DNA of 44,392 nt from Halorubrum yunnanense (GTDB taxonomy: Archaea > Halobacteriota > Halobacteria > Halobacteriales > Haloferacaceae): the NCBI RefSeq assembly GCF_026586675.1, contig NZ_JAODIX010000001.1:139139-183530 (forward strand), written 5' to 3'. Positions within the stretch are counted from its first letter, which is position 1. Every line of letters begins with the position of its first letter. Under the pieces are notes generated by a model. That model saw only the letters and a program-made list of their open reading frames with translations. It made no database searches and had not been told where the DNA came from. Made by a program: the position numbers and the translations under genes. Of the stretch, positions 24,181 to 32,478 are shown in pieces.

Positions 24181-25824
24181 TCACCTGTCGATCCACGGCT
24201 CCGCCGCTCCGACCGCGTCCGGACCGGGCGCCTCGACGACGAAGCACGCTCCGCCGGGCCGCGGGACCTGGGGCGGGAGGTCGGCGACGCCAGGGTTCGA
24301 CCGGAGGCCGACCGTCCAGCCGTGGCATTCGACGACCTCGCGGACGATGTCGAGGCCGTATCCCGTCCCCTCTGCGCTGGTGGTGAAGCCGGGCTCGAAG
24401 ACGCTCTCGCGGTGCTCGGGGTCGATCCCGGGACCGTCGTCCGCGACGAGGAACCCCTCGTCGGTCGCGCTCACGACGACCGTGAGGTCGGCGGCGGCCT
24501 CGCAGGCGCGTTCGACGCTGTCGCCGGACTCCGTCCGGCTGCCAGTCGGGCTGTGCTCGACGCTGTCGCCGGACTCTGTCCGGCTGCCAGTGGAGCCGTG
24601 CTCAACACTGTTTCGGAACAGGTTCTCCAGCGCCTGCCGCAGTCGCCCGCGGTCGCCGCGGACCCGTGCGTCGGCACCGACGACAAGCGTCGCGTCGTCG
24701 CTTCCGGCGGTGCCCCACGCCTCGCGGACGACCCCTTCGAGGTCGAACTCGGTCGGCTCGTCGATCCCCGACCCCTGTCGGGCGAGCGTCAGCAGCTCGG
24801 AGACGAGCCGGTCGATCCGGTCGACCGCGCGCTCTCCGCGCTCCAGCGGGTCGGTGTCCTCCTTCACCCGCGCCATCTCCATCGACGCGCGGATCACGGA
24901 CAGCGGGTTCCGGAGGTCGTGCGAGACGATGCTGGTGAACCGGTCGAGCCGCTCGTTTCGGTCGGTGAGCCGGCGCTCGCGAGCCTTCCGCTCGCTCACG
25001 TCGCGGGAGTTGATGAGGAGCCGGCCGACGGCGACGTCGTCGGGAAGCGACCGCGTCCGCGACTCTAACCAGACCCAGTCGCCGTCGGCGGTGCGGTACC
25101 GGTACTCCATCGTGGGCGCCGCCTCGGGATTGTCGAGAGCGTGGTAGAACCGCTCCGTCACGCGCTCGCGGTCGTCCGGGTGAATGTACCCGAGCGGCGA
25201 CCGGCCGACGGTCGACCCCTGCTCGTAGCCGAGTACCTCCTCGATCGAGGGGCTCTCGTACCGGACCCGCCCGTCGCCGTCGACGACGGTGACGAGGTCG
25301 GTGCCGTACTCCAGGAACTGTCGGAACCGCTCCGGAAAGGCGCGGTCGACGTCGACGCGACGCGCGGTGACGACGCGTCCGCCGAACTGCGGGGCGAGCT
25401 CCTCGTCGACGACCGACTCGACCCAGACGAACCCCCCGCTCGCGTGCCGGACCCGGTGCGTGACGGTCCGATCGGTCGCGACCGCGGAGAGCGCGTCGGA
25501 GACGGGGTCGCGGTCGTTCGGGTGGACGCGGTCCAGCAGGTCGGTGCCGAGCAGCGCCTCGCGCTCGACGCCCAGCACCGCGGGCACCGACGGGCCGGCG
25601 AAGAGTACCTCGCCGTCGACGGCGACCGCCGCGATGAACCGGTCCGAGCCGGGGTCGCCCGCGGTCGCAGGCTCCGCCGTTTCGACGTCACCCTCGGACG
25701 TCGGCCCAGACTCGGATCTCCTCTTGGCGCTCGAGCGATTCCGGTCCGCCGGCGTCCGCCCTTCGTCACCTCGGCAGGCCTCGCTTCGCGGCGCGGACGA
25801 TCGGTCGCTGGGACGGAGGGTCAC
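24181..25824 (-). CDS. PAS-domain sensor histidine kinase
   Basis: This 547-residue protein has no transmembrane helix, so it is a cytosolic sensor. A variable N-terminus (1-55) is followed by two PAS domains (about 60-170 and 175-290, the second with the PAC segment YRYRTADGDWVWLESRTRS). The H box SIVSHDLRNPLSV carries the phospho-accepting His near residue 300. The N box ENLFRNSVEH is near 400, with DDGPGID and GTGYGLDIV as the G boxes. A 15-residue tandem repeat (SVEHxxTGSRTESGD) sits directly after the N box in the ATP lid region. No response regulator is adjacent, so it is an orphan kinase. A TATA-like GGTATAAAC lies about 30 bases before ATG 25824. Confidence 0.92.
   Translation of the reverse strand: MTLRPSDRSSAPRSEACRGDEGRTPADRNRSSAKRRSESGPTSEGDVETAEPATAGDPGSDRFIAAVAVDGEVLFAGPSVPAVLGVEREALLGTDLLDRVHPNDRDPVSDALSAVATDRTVTHRVRHASGGFVWVESVVDEELAPQFGGRVVTARRVDVDRAFPERFRQFLEYGTDLVTVVDGDGRVRYESPSIEEVLGYEQGSTVGRSPLGYIHPDDRERVTERFYHALDNPEAAPTMEYRYRTADGDWVWLESRTRSLPDDVAVGRLLINSRDVSERKARERRLTDRNERLDRFTSIVSHDLRNPLSVIRASMEMARVKEDTDPLERGERAVDRIDRLVSELLTLARQGSGIDEPTEFDLEGVVREAWGTAGSDDATLVVGADARVRGDRGRLRQALENLFRNSVEHGSTGSRTESGDSVEHSPTGSRTESGDSVERACEAAADLTVVVSATDEGFLVADDGPGIDPEHRESVFEPGFTTSAEGTGYGLDIVREVVECHGWTVGLRSNPGVADLPPQVPRPGGACFVVEAPGPDAVGAAEPWIDR
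24513..24602. repeat. 45-bp tandem duplication inside the histidine kinase
   Basis: Units at 24513-24557 and 24558-24602 both begin CGACGCTGTCGCCGGACT and differ at a few bases. They encode two 15-residue copies, SVEHSPTGSRTESGD and SVEHGSTGSRTESGD, and the frame is preserved. The copies follow the N box of the kinase domain. Confidence 0.85.
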
Positions 25825-26065
25825 GTTCGTTCTGTTCGCGCTACGGACGCCTAGGTATAAACCCGCGTGCCGCAGATATCAAAACAGATATTTCACGGGG
25901 CTGCGAACCAATGGCGAGGGCGCGGAGAGGCGGTTGGCGGGTTCGAGTGATCGGCGGGCCCCGGAGATCCCGACTCCGCTCGGACGGGAAACGGGAGCGC
26001 AGTCACGCGATCGCGACGCCCCGAGTCAGAAGCGTTAAACGCACGCCGCGGATATCTGAGCGTGA

Positions 26066-26138
26066 GGGCGCGTAGCTCAGCGGACAGAGCACTTGGTTCC
26101 GGACCAAGATGCCGCGGGTTCAAATCCCGTCGCGCCCG
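26066..26138 (+). tRNA. tRNA-Arg (anticodon CCG)
   Basis: This 73-base cloverleaf has an acceptor stem GGGCGCG/CGCGCCC with discriminator G. The D arm is GCTC..GAGC, the anticodon stem CTTGG/CCAAG holds the loop TTCCGGA (anticodon CCG), and the T arm is GCGGG-TTCAAAT-CCCGT. CCA is not encoded. There is no intron. The upstream GCGTTAAACGC at 26032-26042 may include its promoter. Its 3' end is the integration target of the elements that follow: copies of it recur at 37779, 38824 and 43402. Confidence 0.97.
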
Positions 26139-26140
26139 TT
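26124..26140. other. Attachment site inside tRNA-Arg (left end of element A)
   Basis: ATCCCGTCGCGCCCGT at 26124-26139 is the 3' end of the tRNA plus one base and is repeated exactly at 37779-37794. A 14-base part recurs at 38824, and a 15-base part with the following T (26126-26140) at 43402. Integration by a tyrosine recombinase into the 3' end of a tRNA leaves the tRNA intact, as seen here. Confidence 0.85.
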
Positions 26141-26318
26141 CCTTCGCTTCGCTCAGCCACGGGCGCGACTGGCTCCACGCTCGCTCACTCCGTTCGCTCG
26201 CGTGGATCCCGTCGCTTTCTGTCCCTTTTGAAAGAATGCATCCGACCATATTTGATCGGGCGTGGATGCTCTCCCTCGCAGGAGGGTTTTTGTTCAGCCG
26301 TGAAAACCTCGATCTTGA

Positions 26319-27356
26319 ATGAGAGCATCGACGGCGAAGGAGGAACTGCTTGATAAGGGATTACAGATCGACCACGAGCAGTTTGAGCAGCTCTGTAAAA
26401 TGGTGATCGAGCGTGCGGAGCCAACTCGTGAACTTGAGCTAACGCCGTTCCGTGGCGATGGTGGAATCGATATTCACGCGGTCATCGATCGAGAACTGTT
26501 CCACGCACGGCTTGGCATTCAAGCGAAACAATATGCTTCTGGAAACACCGTCGGCGCTCGCACCCTCCGCGGATTTAAAGGCGCACTCTCTGAGCAACAG
26601 TACCATATCGGAACGGTGATCACAACGTCCTCGTTCACTTCTGGGGCAGAGACAAGCGCAGATCAAGATTTCATCCGATTGATCGACGGTGACCGGCTCA
26701 CAAACATTATGATCGAGAGCGGTATCGGCGTCGTTACAGACGACGAATCATACGAACTCGATCCCACGTTCTGGAGTGCGTTCGAGAAGCCGGAGCGCAC
26801 CGATACGATTCCGTCACTAGAAGTACCACAGGCGGACAACTTTGACGTGATACGCACCGTCATCCAGGCAGTTGGAGTGGGTTCCGACACTAAACCCAAT
26901 ATCGCAGACTACGTCCGAAGACAGACAGATACGGACACGTTCGATCCGCGGCAAGCGGATTATTACGGTATCGCCGCGTGGCTTCTCCAATTTCTCCACA
27001 AAGAACAGGAGATCGACGTCGACAACTACACGATCCGCCGTTGGGGACTCACCCGGCTCGGTGAGGAATACCTCACGTACCTCGATCGTGGCAATCAAGA
27101 ATCTGCGGGTGACCTTCTCACAGAGCAGATTCGCGATGTCGAGATCATCTCTCGTGTATACGCTCAACTAGAAGCAGACGGTACTCTCTCCCGAAGTGAT
27201 ATTACGGAGATCCTCGCTGCCGAAACAGATCTCTCGGACTCAACCACTCGTCGACGTGCCCGAACCGTCGGACAGTGGCTCGTTCGCCTTCCAGAAATCA
27301 CTACGAGCGGTCGAGGAACTCAGCAACAATACGTTCTAGCCTCGACGCCACGCTGA
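26319..27356 (+). CDS. Mrr-type restriction endonuclease-like protein
   Basis: This 345-residue protein has an N-terminal Mrr-cat/PD-(D/E)xK nuclease domain. FRGDGGIDIHAVID at residues 44-56 gives the catalytic acid, and LGIQAKQYASG at about 66-75 gives the Q/E-x-K. VGARTLRGFKGALSEQQYHIGTVITTSSFTSGA is the rest of the Mrr core. The C-terminal two thirds looks like winged-helix DNA-binding repeats (RWGLTRLGEEYLTYLDRG; DGTLSRSDITEILAAE). Mrr proteins cut methylated or otherwise marked DNA. The convergent adenine methylase 15 bases away suggests either a paired restriction-modification unit or defence against foreign marks. GC content and codons are lower than in the core, as expected for a transferred gene. 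Confidence 0.82.
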   Translation: MRASTAKEELLDKGLQIDHEQFEQLCKMVIERAEPTRELELTPFRGDGGIDIHAVIDRELFHARLGIQAKQYASGNTVGARTLRGFKGALSEQQYHIGTVITTSSFTSGAETSADQDFIRLIDGDRLTNIMIESGIGVVTDDESYELDPTFWSAFEKPERTDTIPSLEVPQADNFDVIRTVIQAVGVGSDTKPNIADYVRRQTDTDTFDPRQADYYGIAAWLLQFLHKEQEIDVDNYTIRRWGLTRLGEEYLTYLDRGNQESAGDLLTEQIRDVEIISRVYAQLEADGTLSRSDITEILAAETDLSDSTTRRRARTVGQWLVRLPEITTSGRGTQQQYVLASTPR

Positions 27357-27371
27357 GGGATTTTTGACGAC

Positions 27372-28241
27372 TCATTCAGTAAAGTCGGAGAGAGTCTTTC
27401 GCCGTTGCTCATCTGGTGGAACGTTTGTAATGAGTACTTCCGAGACTTCCCCACGACTGCTGGCATCACTATTTATCGCACGAGTGGCGTCTACGTATCT
27501 GACCGAGTACGCGTCGTAGCCCTCGTATAATTCTACAACCGGCGGCGAATTAGAGAGGATCACGGAAACGCCCATCTCTGTGAGCTCTATGACGACATCA
27601 CGAAGCCGCCGTTGGTCCTCTCGATCGAATCCAGCCGCCTGATATGAGTTAAAATCCGCGGTTTTCGACACCGGTTCGTACGGCGGATCAAAATACACAA
27701 GATCGCCACTAGAAGCCTCATCGACGACGTAGCTAAAATCCGTATTGAACACGGCCGTGTCTTGGAGGACGCGCGATGCCTTTCGGATCCGCTGTTCTTG
27801 TACCCAATCTGGATTTGAATACCGTCCGAACGAGACGTTGAATTCGCCGTCACTGTTCTCCCGGTACAATCCGTTGAAACATGTCCGATTCAAGTATAAT
27901 AGTAAGCTCGCCTCTCGGACTCTCTCGTCCTGTGTTAGAGTCGACTGGGTAAGGAGCGTATTGAACTCCGAGCGAGCGTCGTAGTAGTATTCTTCCGTAT
28001 GCTCGTGTGTTTTGTTCTCGGTAATGAGGGCGTCCGGTTGGTCTCGAGCGATCTCATAAAACGTTGTTAACCGTGTGTTCAGATCGTTTATTGTCCCATC
28101 GTCAGAACCCTGATAAAAAAAGACGGCGCCACCTCCTACGAACGGTTCGTGATACGCCTCATATGAGATCGGAAACAGCGCCGTGATCTCTGAGAGAAGC
28201 TGGCGCTTCCCACCCGCCCATTTTAAGATCGGCTCCACCAT
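27372..28241 (-). CDS. Dam/D12-class DNA adenine-N6 methyltransferase
   Basis: This 289-residue enzyme transfers a methyl group from S-adenosylmethionine to adenine in DNA. D12 (Dam) class motifs are present: ILKWAGGKRQLL at 5-16, HEPFVGGGAVFF at 31-42 (SAM-binding FxGGG), RTCFNGLYREN near 119-129, and catalytic DPPYEPVSKT with DPPY at 185-188. The recognition sequence cannot be read from the protein, though many relatives use GATC. It is convergent with the Mrr-like nuclease. Whether they share a target is open. ATG at 28241. Confidence 0.9.
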   Translation of the reverse strand: MVEPILKWAGGKRQLLSEITALFPISYEAYHEPFVGGGAVFFYQGSDDGTINDLNTRLTTFYEIARDQPDALITENKTHEHTEEYYYDARSEFNTLLTQSTLTQDERVREASLLLYLNRTCFNGLYRENSDGEFNVSFGRYSNPDWVQEQRIRKASRVLQDTAVFNTDFSYVVDEASSGDLVYFDPPYEPVSKTADFNSYQAAGFDREDQRRLRDVVIELTEMGVSVILSNSPPVVELYEGYDAYSVRYVDATRAINSDASSRGEVSEVLITNVPPDEQRRKTLSDFTE

Positions 28242-28338
28242 TCAACATAGATCTCCTCGGTATTAGCAAAAAACTGTCTCGTTGGAGTAGCAGTCTCTCT
28301 CGGTACTTGATCTGTCTTGTTGAGGTGGCGCTTGGGGG

Positions 28339-29607
28339 TTAGTTACCCGTAACACCACCCTGTTCTCGGAGAACTGTTGCTACGTCTCCGAGCCTCTCTG
28401 ACTCCTTCGGGAGATTCTCAAGCGCCGTATCAAGATCGACCGCCAGCGAATACTGGTTTTCGTCGCCACGACCCCGACCCTGCCGCTTATTGAGCACGTT
28501 CGTGTCAGCGAGATCATTTAGCCGGTCACGGAATCGACGGTTCGAGAGGACGTTCACATCCACGTACTCACAGAAGCTCTTGTACTGGGTGTAGATCGGC
28601 GTCGTCGTCACGGGCGTGTCACCGTGTATCCCGTGATACGTGACCGCCATGAGCGCGAGCATTCGTTGATTCGGGAGTGTCTGAATCCCCGACTCGATGG
28701 CTTTCGTCTCGAGGAAGTCCCGTGCTTCACGCACGTGCTCCTCTGTGACGGTCGTCTCACTCCTATCGTCGGCGAATCGGGTCGCACGGAACAACAGACG
28801 GATCGCCTCGCGAGCGTCTCCCGTATCCTGTGCGCCTAACGCCGCGGCAAGCGGGATCGTGTCGTCGCTCAGAATCTCGCTTCGGAGGTGCTGGAAGTCC
28901 TCAATGTCGTCCTCGAAATACGTGTCACGGAGGGCACCGACAGCACGTCGTGCGAGGATATTGCGGAGCTGATCGGCGTCGTACGGTTCGAAACGGACCT
29001 CATCCTCGCCGAGACTCGACCGGACGTCGGCGTCGAGGTTCTCGCGGAACTGGAGGTCGTTTGTGATCCCAATGAGCGAGAGACGGACACCGTCCGGATT
29101 CGACCGCGGGAGTTCGTAGAGGATGTAGTCGTCGTCGCCGATTGCGTCTATTTCGTCGAGGACGACGATGACTGTCCCACCGACTTGCTCCAGATTTTCG
29201 ATTACCATGTTGAGGAGGGTCTTCCGCTGGTGACCGCTGGGGAGCTCCTCACCGGGACCAAACCGCTTCTCACGGAGTCGCTTGACGAGGTGGGTCAGGA
29301 CGTGATAGGAGCCGTCCATGCCCTTACAACGAATGTGAACCACAGTGAGGTCCATCTCAGAGTCATCAGCGTACTCCTGAAGCTGGTCGGTCTTGAGACG
29401 GATTCCGACGGTCTTCCCCTGACCGGATTGACCGTATACGATCAGATTTAGCGGCGTCGACCCCATCGTTGCCGGACGGAGCGCGGAGTGGATCTGGTCG
29501 AGTTCAACCTCGCGCTCCGGTAGCGACTCGGGCTGATACGTCTGCTCGTTGGGGTTGAGGACGTCCATATCCTCGAAGATCGTGTCTTCGTCGCCGAACG
29601 CCTTCAT
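28339..29607 (-). CDS. Orc1/Cdc6 family replication initiator
   Basis: This 422-residue AAA+ initiator binds origin repeats and loads MCM. Walker A GQSGQGKT is at 59-66 and Walker B VIVVLDEIDAIGDD near 150-160. Sensor and arginine regions follow (LSLIGITNDLQF; SLGEDEVRFEPYDADQL). A C-terminal winged helix is at about 330-400. The presence of an initiator inside a tRNA-integrated element suggests the element can replicate on its own, or once did. A TATA-like box about 25 bases upstream of the ATG at 29607 supports the start. The noncoding region upstream contains paired 21-bp repeats, the likely origin. Confidence 0.9.
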   Translation of the reverse strand: MKAFGDEDTIFEDMDVLNPNEQTYQPESLPEREVELDQIHSALRPATMGSTPLNLIVYGQSGQGKTVGIRLKTDQLQEYADDSEMDLTVVHIRCKGMDGSYHVLTHLVKRLREKRFGPGEELPSGHQRKTLLNMVIENLEQVGGTVIVVLDEIDAIGDDDYILYELPRSNPDGVRLSLIGITNDLQFRENLDADVRSSLGEDEVRFEPYDADQLRNILARRAVGALRDTYFEDDIEDFQHLRSEILSDDTIPLAAALGAQDTGDAREAIRLLFRATRFADDRSETTVTEEHVREARDFLETKAIESGIQTLPNQRMLALMAVTYHGIHGDTPVTTTPIYTQYKSFCEYVDVNVLSNRRFRDRLNDLADTNVLNKRQGRGRGDENQYSLAVDLDTALENLPKESERLGDVATVLREQGGVTGN

Positions 29608-29742
29608 ACGCTCCCGTTTTTAGGAGACACACATAAACCCCCGTGTCCTACATGTCTTCCTGTCTGGGATACGGGTATGCGTCCTGAAAGTCTCCACCAG
29701 TTCTCTCCCGGTTCTACTGTGCTCTGGGTGGCAGCGGGGGAT

Positions 29743-29763
29743 GGAGGGGGGTACGTCCGGCAA
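29743..29763 (+). repeat. Origin-type repeat 1
   Basis: GGAGGGGGGTACGTCCGGCA plus A is repeated 135 bases downstream with one change (A to G at position 11). The G run followed by a short AT-free core resembles haloarchaeal origin recognition boxes only loosely. Confidence 0.6.
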
Positions 29764-29877
29764 ACTGCTCAGACGCTTGACTGCCGCTCCAGTGTCCTCA
29801 TAACGAGCTACGATCACAGAACCGCTCTGTGCCTGATACGATACTCGTATTCATCGGCCTAGGACCGCGCGACCCTG

Positions 29878-29898
29878 GGAGGGGGGTGCGTCCGGCAA
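29878..29898 (+). repeat. Origin-type repeat 2
   Basis: Same 21-bp unit as at 29743 in the same orientation, 20 of 21 bases identical. Confidence 0.6.
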
Positions 29899-30666
29899 TA
29901 GACCGCAGCGAATGACGCTTCGAGAATAGTCGGCTCACAACATTTTATCAAAACTCCCGGAGACGCATGTCTATGGAACAAAATGTCTCGCAGATCCACG
30001 AGCACGACCTCCGCTCGGTGTGGGAGAACGAAGAGCGGGACTTCACGCAATGGTTGACAGAGAACATCGACCTGCTCGCATCCGAGTTGGGGATAGAGAT
30101 CGAGGACGCACGAGTGGAGGAAGCCGTCGGCGACTTCTCGGTCGACATCGTCGCACGAGAGATGAACACGGGCGAGACCGTCGTTATCGAGAACCAATAC
30201 AATCGGACGGACCACGACCACTTGGGGAAGCTCCTGACGTACTCGTCGGGAAAGAACGCCGGGTTCACGATGTAGCTCGCCGAGGAGTTCCGGCCGGAAC
30301 ACCGGAGCGTCCTCGAATGGTTAAATGAAACTGGGCCGAAAGGTGCGAAATTCTTCGCAATCAGACCCCGCGTCGTGAGTATCGAGGGATCCGAGGAGCG
30401 TGGGTTCGAGTTCGAAGTCGTCGTTGAGCCGAATGAATGGGAACGCGAGGTGAGTACCGAGTCGCTTTCCGACTCCGAGCATAGCTACCGTCAGTTCTTC
30501 GCCGAGATGGTTGAGGCGTACTCGCAGCGCCGTCCGAACTGGTACAAGCTCAAGCCCGGACCTCGGAACTATCTGACGTTCAGTGCCGGTATCTCTGGCG
30601 TCCGATTCGGCTGGGTATTCCATCAGGGGCCGGAGTTCTCCGTTGAGCTCTACATCTCCACGTCGG

Positions 30667-32115
30667 TTGACATCCTCCTCCGGCTAAAACCGGAGGAATC
30701 CCGAGCGTTGGGATATTACGGTTTACAGTCTTCTCGTTCTCTCGGTGTGAACCGTCCGCTCTCGCGGTCGAACAGGAAGACTCTGGGCTGTGCCAACCAG
30801 CCGTTACTCATATCCTCTGTCGGGGGACTCTGAGTTATCTTTCGCCGGATGTTTACTGCACCGTTTACGTCTGCGTTCATCGTCGTCTCGCACGACGAAC
30901 AAACGTACAGACCACGCTCCACTCGGTTGCTGTCACGAATCTGTCCGCAACACGAACACGTCTTGCTCGTGTTCTCCTCGTCTACACGGTCAACGAGGAT
31001 ACCGTGTTCCTCGGCTTTGTATTCGAGGAGATGAGCGAATCGGTCGAACTCCCAACCGTGGAGTTTCTTGTTCCCTGACGCACCCCAGTTCCGCGAATCG
31101 CCCTTTTCATCCTCGCGGATGTAGCTGAGGTCGCCAACCGCAATCTTCCCCACTCCTTCTTCGACACACCGTTCAACGATGTGTTTCGAGAGTGTGTGAA
31201 GGAAGTGGTCTTTACGCCGAGAGAGTTTCTGCCGAGCCTTCCGCGCACGCTTCGACGGCCCACTTTCCCCTTCGGTTTGGTACTCCTCGCGGGTGAAGTA
31301 GTGCTTGTCCTCTTTCAGCACGTTCCCCGGATACAGTTCACTCGCCCCATCTTCGTAGTCGATGGCGAGGTAGTTGCTGATGCCGAGATCGATCCCTGCC
31401 GTGTTGTCGCCGGGTGCGTTTTCGACTGGAATTTCTTTCTTACAAACGAGGTGGAGTTCCCACCTGTCTCCGTTCCAGACGGCACGCACCTGCTGGATGT
31501 TCTCGACTTCTACGTCGGGTCGGGTTTCGTACTCCGCGAGGATGAAGTCAGACCGCGACTCTTTCAGGTTGAAGCCCTTCGAGAGGCGAAGTTGGCCGTG
31601 TTTCGTGTCGTGCTTGATGGCCCGTTTCTTCCACGTGACGGTGGAGCGCGGGTGGTCGTCGCCACGTTTCCGGTAGCCCGGTGGGCTGTTGCCGTCGTCG
31701 GAGTTGTACCAGCCGACGAACGCCTCAGCAAGCTCTTCGAGAACTCGCTGACTTGACTGCGAATGTAGGTCACTGTAGCGTTCGTGGTCTTTCAACTCCG
31801 ACTTCAATTCGGCTTCGTCAGGTATCTCACCGGTTTTGTCCCACCGTTGTTGGATGTAGTAGCGTCCGACGTTCCACAGTTTGGATGTAGAGAACCCACA
31901 CTGGTCGAGGCCATCACGAACCTGTTGGTGGTTCGTGATGCCTGCGACGTAGGTGCGGGTCGTCTCTAACATCGTACTAACTTCATAACACATTATGTAA
32001 CAATATAAATTAAAACCAACGACTGGGCGTTGAATATCCGGCTGGAGTGTCGTCGTGGATTGGCGGTCAGAGTGTCGGATTCATCCCGCGCCTTTAGGCG
32101 CGGGTATTCTCCTCG
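30667..32115 (-). mobile_element. IS200/IS605-group element carrying only tnpB
   Basis: About 1.45 kb inserted in the DUF4268 gene. No tnpA is present. Hairpins mark the ends. At the tnpB 3' side CCTCCGG and CCGGAGG (30677-30696) surround a 6-base loop. At the 5' side CCCGCGCC and GGCGCGGG (32085-32104) surround TTTA. The exact ends are not certain to the base. They are set by where the host frame stops and resumes. As in other members of the group there is no visible target-site duplication. Confidence 0.8.
30716..31972 (-). CDS. tnpB: TnpB, RNA-guided nuclease of the IS200/IS605 group
   Basis: This 418-residue protein starts MLETTRTYVAGITNHQQVRDGLDQCG, as haloarchaeal TnpB proteins do. The RuvC motif I Asp is in AGIDLGISNYLAI. 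The zinc finger is CSCCGQIRDSNRVERGLYVCSSCE, and the RuvC III Asp is in MNADVNGAVNI. At RuvC II the usual catalytic Glu (EDL) is Gly in IAVGDLSYIRED. Acidic residues follow a few positions later. TnpB proteins cut DNA guided by an RNA made from the element's right end, overlapping the 3' end of this gene (about 30665-30830). I use ATG 31972. A further in-frame ATG at 31993 adds seven residues. Confidence 0.9.
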   Translation of the reverse strand: MLETTRTYVAGITNHQQVRDGLDQCGFSTSKLWNVGRYYIQQRWDKTGEIPDEAELKSELKDHERYSDLHSQSSQRVLEELAEAFVGWYNSDDGNSPPGYRKRGDDHPRSTVTWKKRAIKHDTKHGQLRLSKGFNLKESRSDFILAEYETRPDVEVENIQQVRAVWNGDRWELHLVCKKEIPVENAPGDNTAGIDLGISNYLAIDYEDGASELYPGNVLKEDKHYFTREEYQTEGESGPSKRARKARQKLSRRKDHFLHTLSKHIVERCVEEGVGKIAVGDLSYIREDEKGDSRNWGASGNKKLHGWEFDRFAHLLEYKAEEHGILVDRVDEENTSKTCSCCGQIRDSNRVERGLYVCSSCETTMNADVNGAVNIRRKITQSPPTEDMSNGWLAQPRVFLFDRESGRFTPREREDCKP

Positions 32116-32478
32116 CTCTGTATAAGGAACGCAACGAGGAGATATTCGAGGCGCTGAAACGCGAACGAACGGATATTGAGAGCAATTTAGGCGTCGAGTT
32201 GGAGTGGGAACGTCTGCCTGAGAAACAAGCATCCCGGATCAAGCAGCCTGAAGATATTGATAGGACGATCACCGATCTAACCGCAGACCAGCGAAATCAC
32301 TTGGTCGAATGGGGGGTGGATGCGATGGACGAATTCCAGGAGGAGTTCGAACCACGTCTCTCCGCTCTCGGCTCCAGCTGATCACTGCTTCTACTGGTGT
32401 AACGAACTCGCTGTGTAGGTGCCTTCTATTCTCACCGTCTTGTTGGACGCACCCCCCTCCCCCAGGTTCTATTTTGAA

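Larger units (their letters stand above)
29608..29972. other. Putative replication origin region next to orc1/cdc6
   Basis: About 365 bases with no gene lie between the divergent initiator and DUF4268 genes. The region contains two 21-bp direct repeats (29743-29763 and 29878-29898), a weaker related block near 29672-29690, G-rich runs, and a small dyad ATACGA-TAC-TCGTAT near 29837-29851. Archaeal origins normally lie next to the cdc6 gene and carry such G-rich repeats, so this is the best origin candidate in the window. Origin activity itself is an inference. Confidence 0.55.
29973..32381 (+). pseudogene. DUF4268-type gene with an amber codon, split by an insertion sequence
   Basis: The N-terminal part (MEQNVSQIHEHDLRSVWENEERDFTQWLTEN) is a nuclease-like DUF4268-family start with VDIVAREMNTGETVVIENQY. 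At 30273-30275 a TAG interrupts the frame (GFTM-stop-LAEEFRPEHRSVLEW) where a Trp codon is expected. The same frame then continues to about 30668 (VELYIST). There the tnpB element enters. The C-terminus resumes in the same frame at about 32122 (KERNEEIFEALKRERTD) and ends at 32381. Without the insertion and the stop codon it would be a protein of roughly 320 residues. The family is often found in defence-type gene neighbourhoods, but this copy is inactive unless both lesions are bypassed. Confidence 0.8.

Noticed and set aside
24470-24610. CRISPR-like spaced repeats in the histidine kinase
   Set aside because: The two copies are directly adjacent with no spacers and keep the coding frame, so this is a tandem duplication within a gene.
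29677-29862. Short open frame in the origin-like region
   Set aside because: It covers the 21-bp repeats. Codon use is unlike neighbours, and no start signal is visible.
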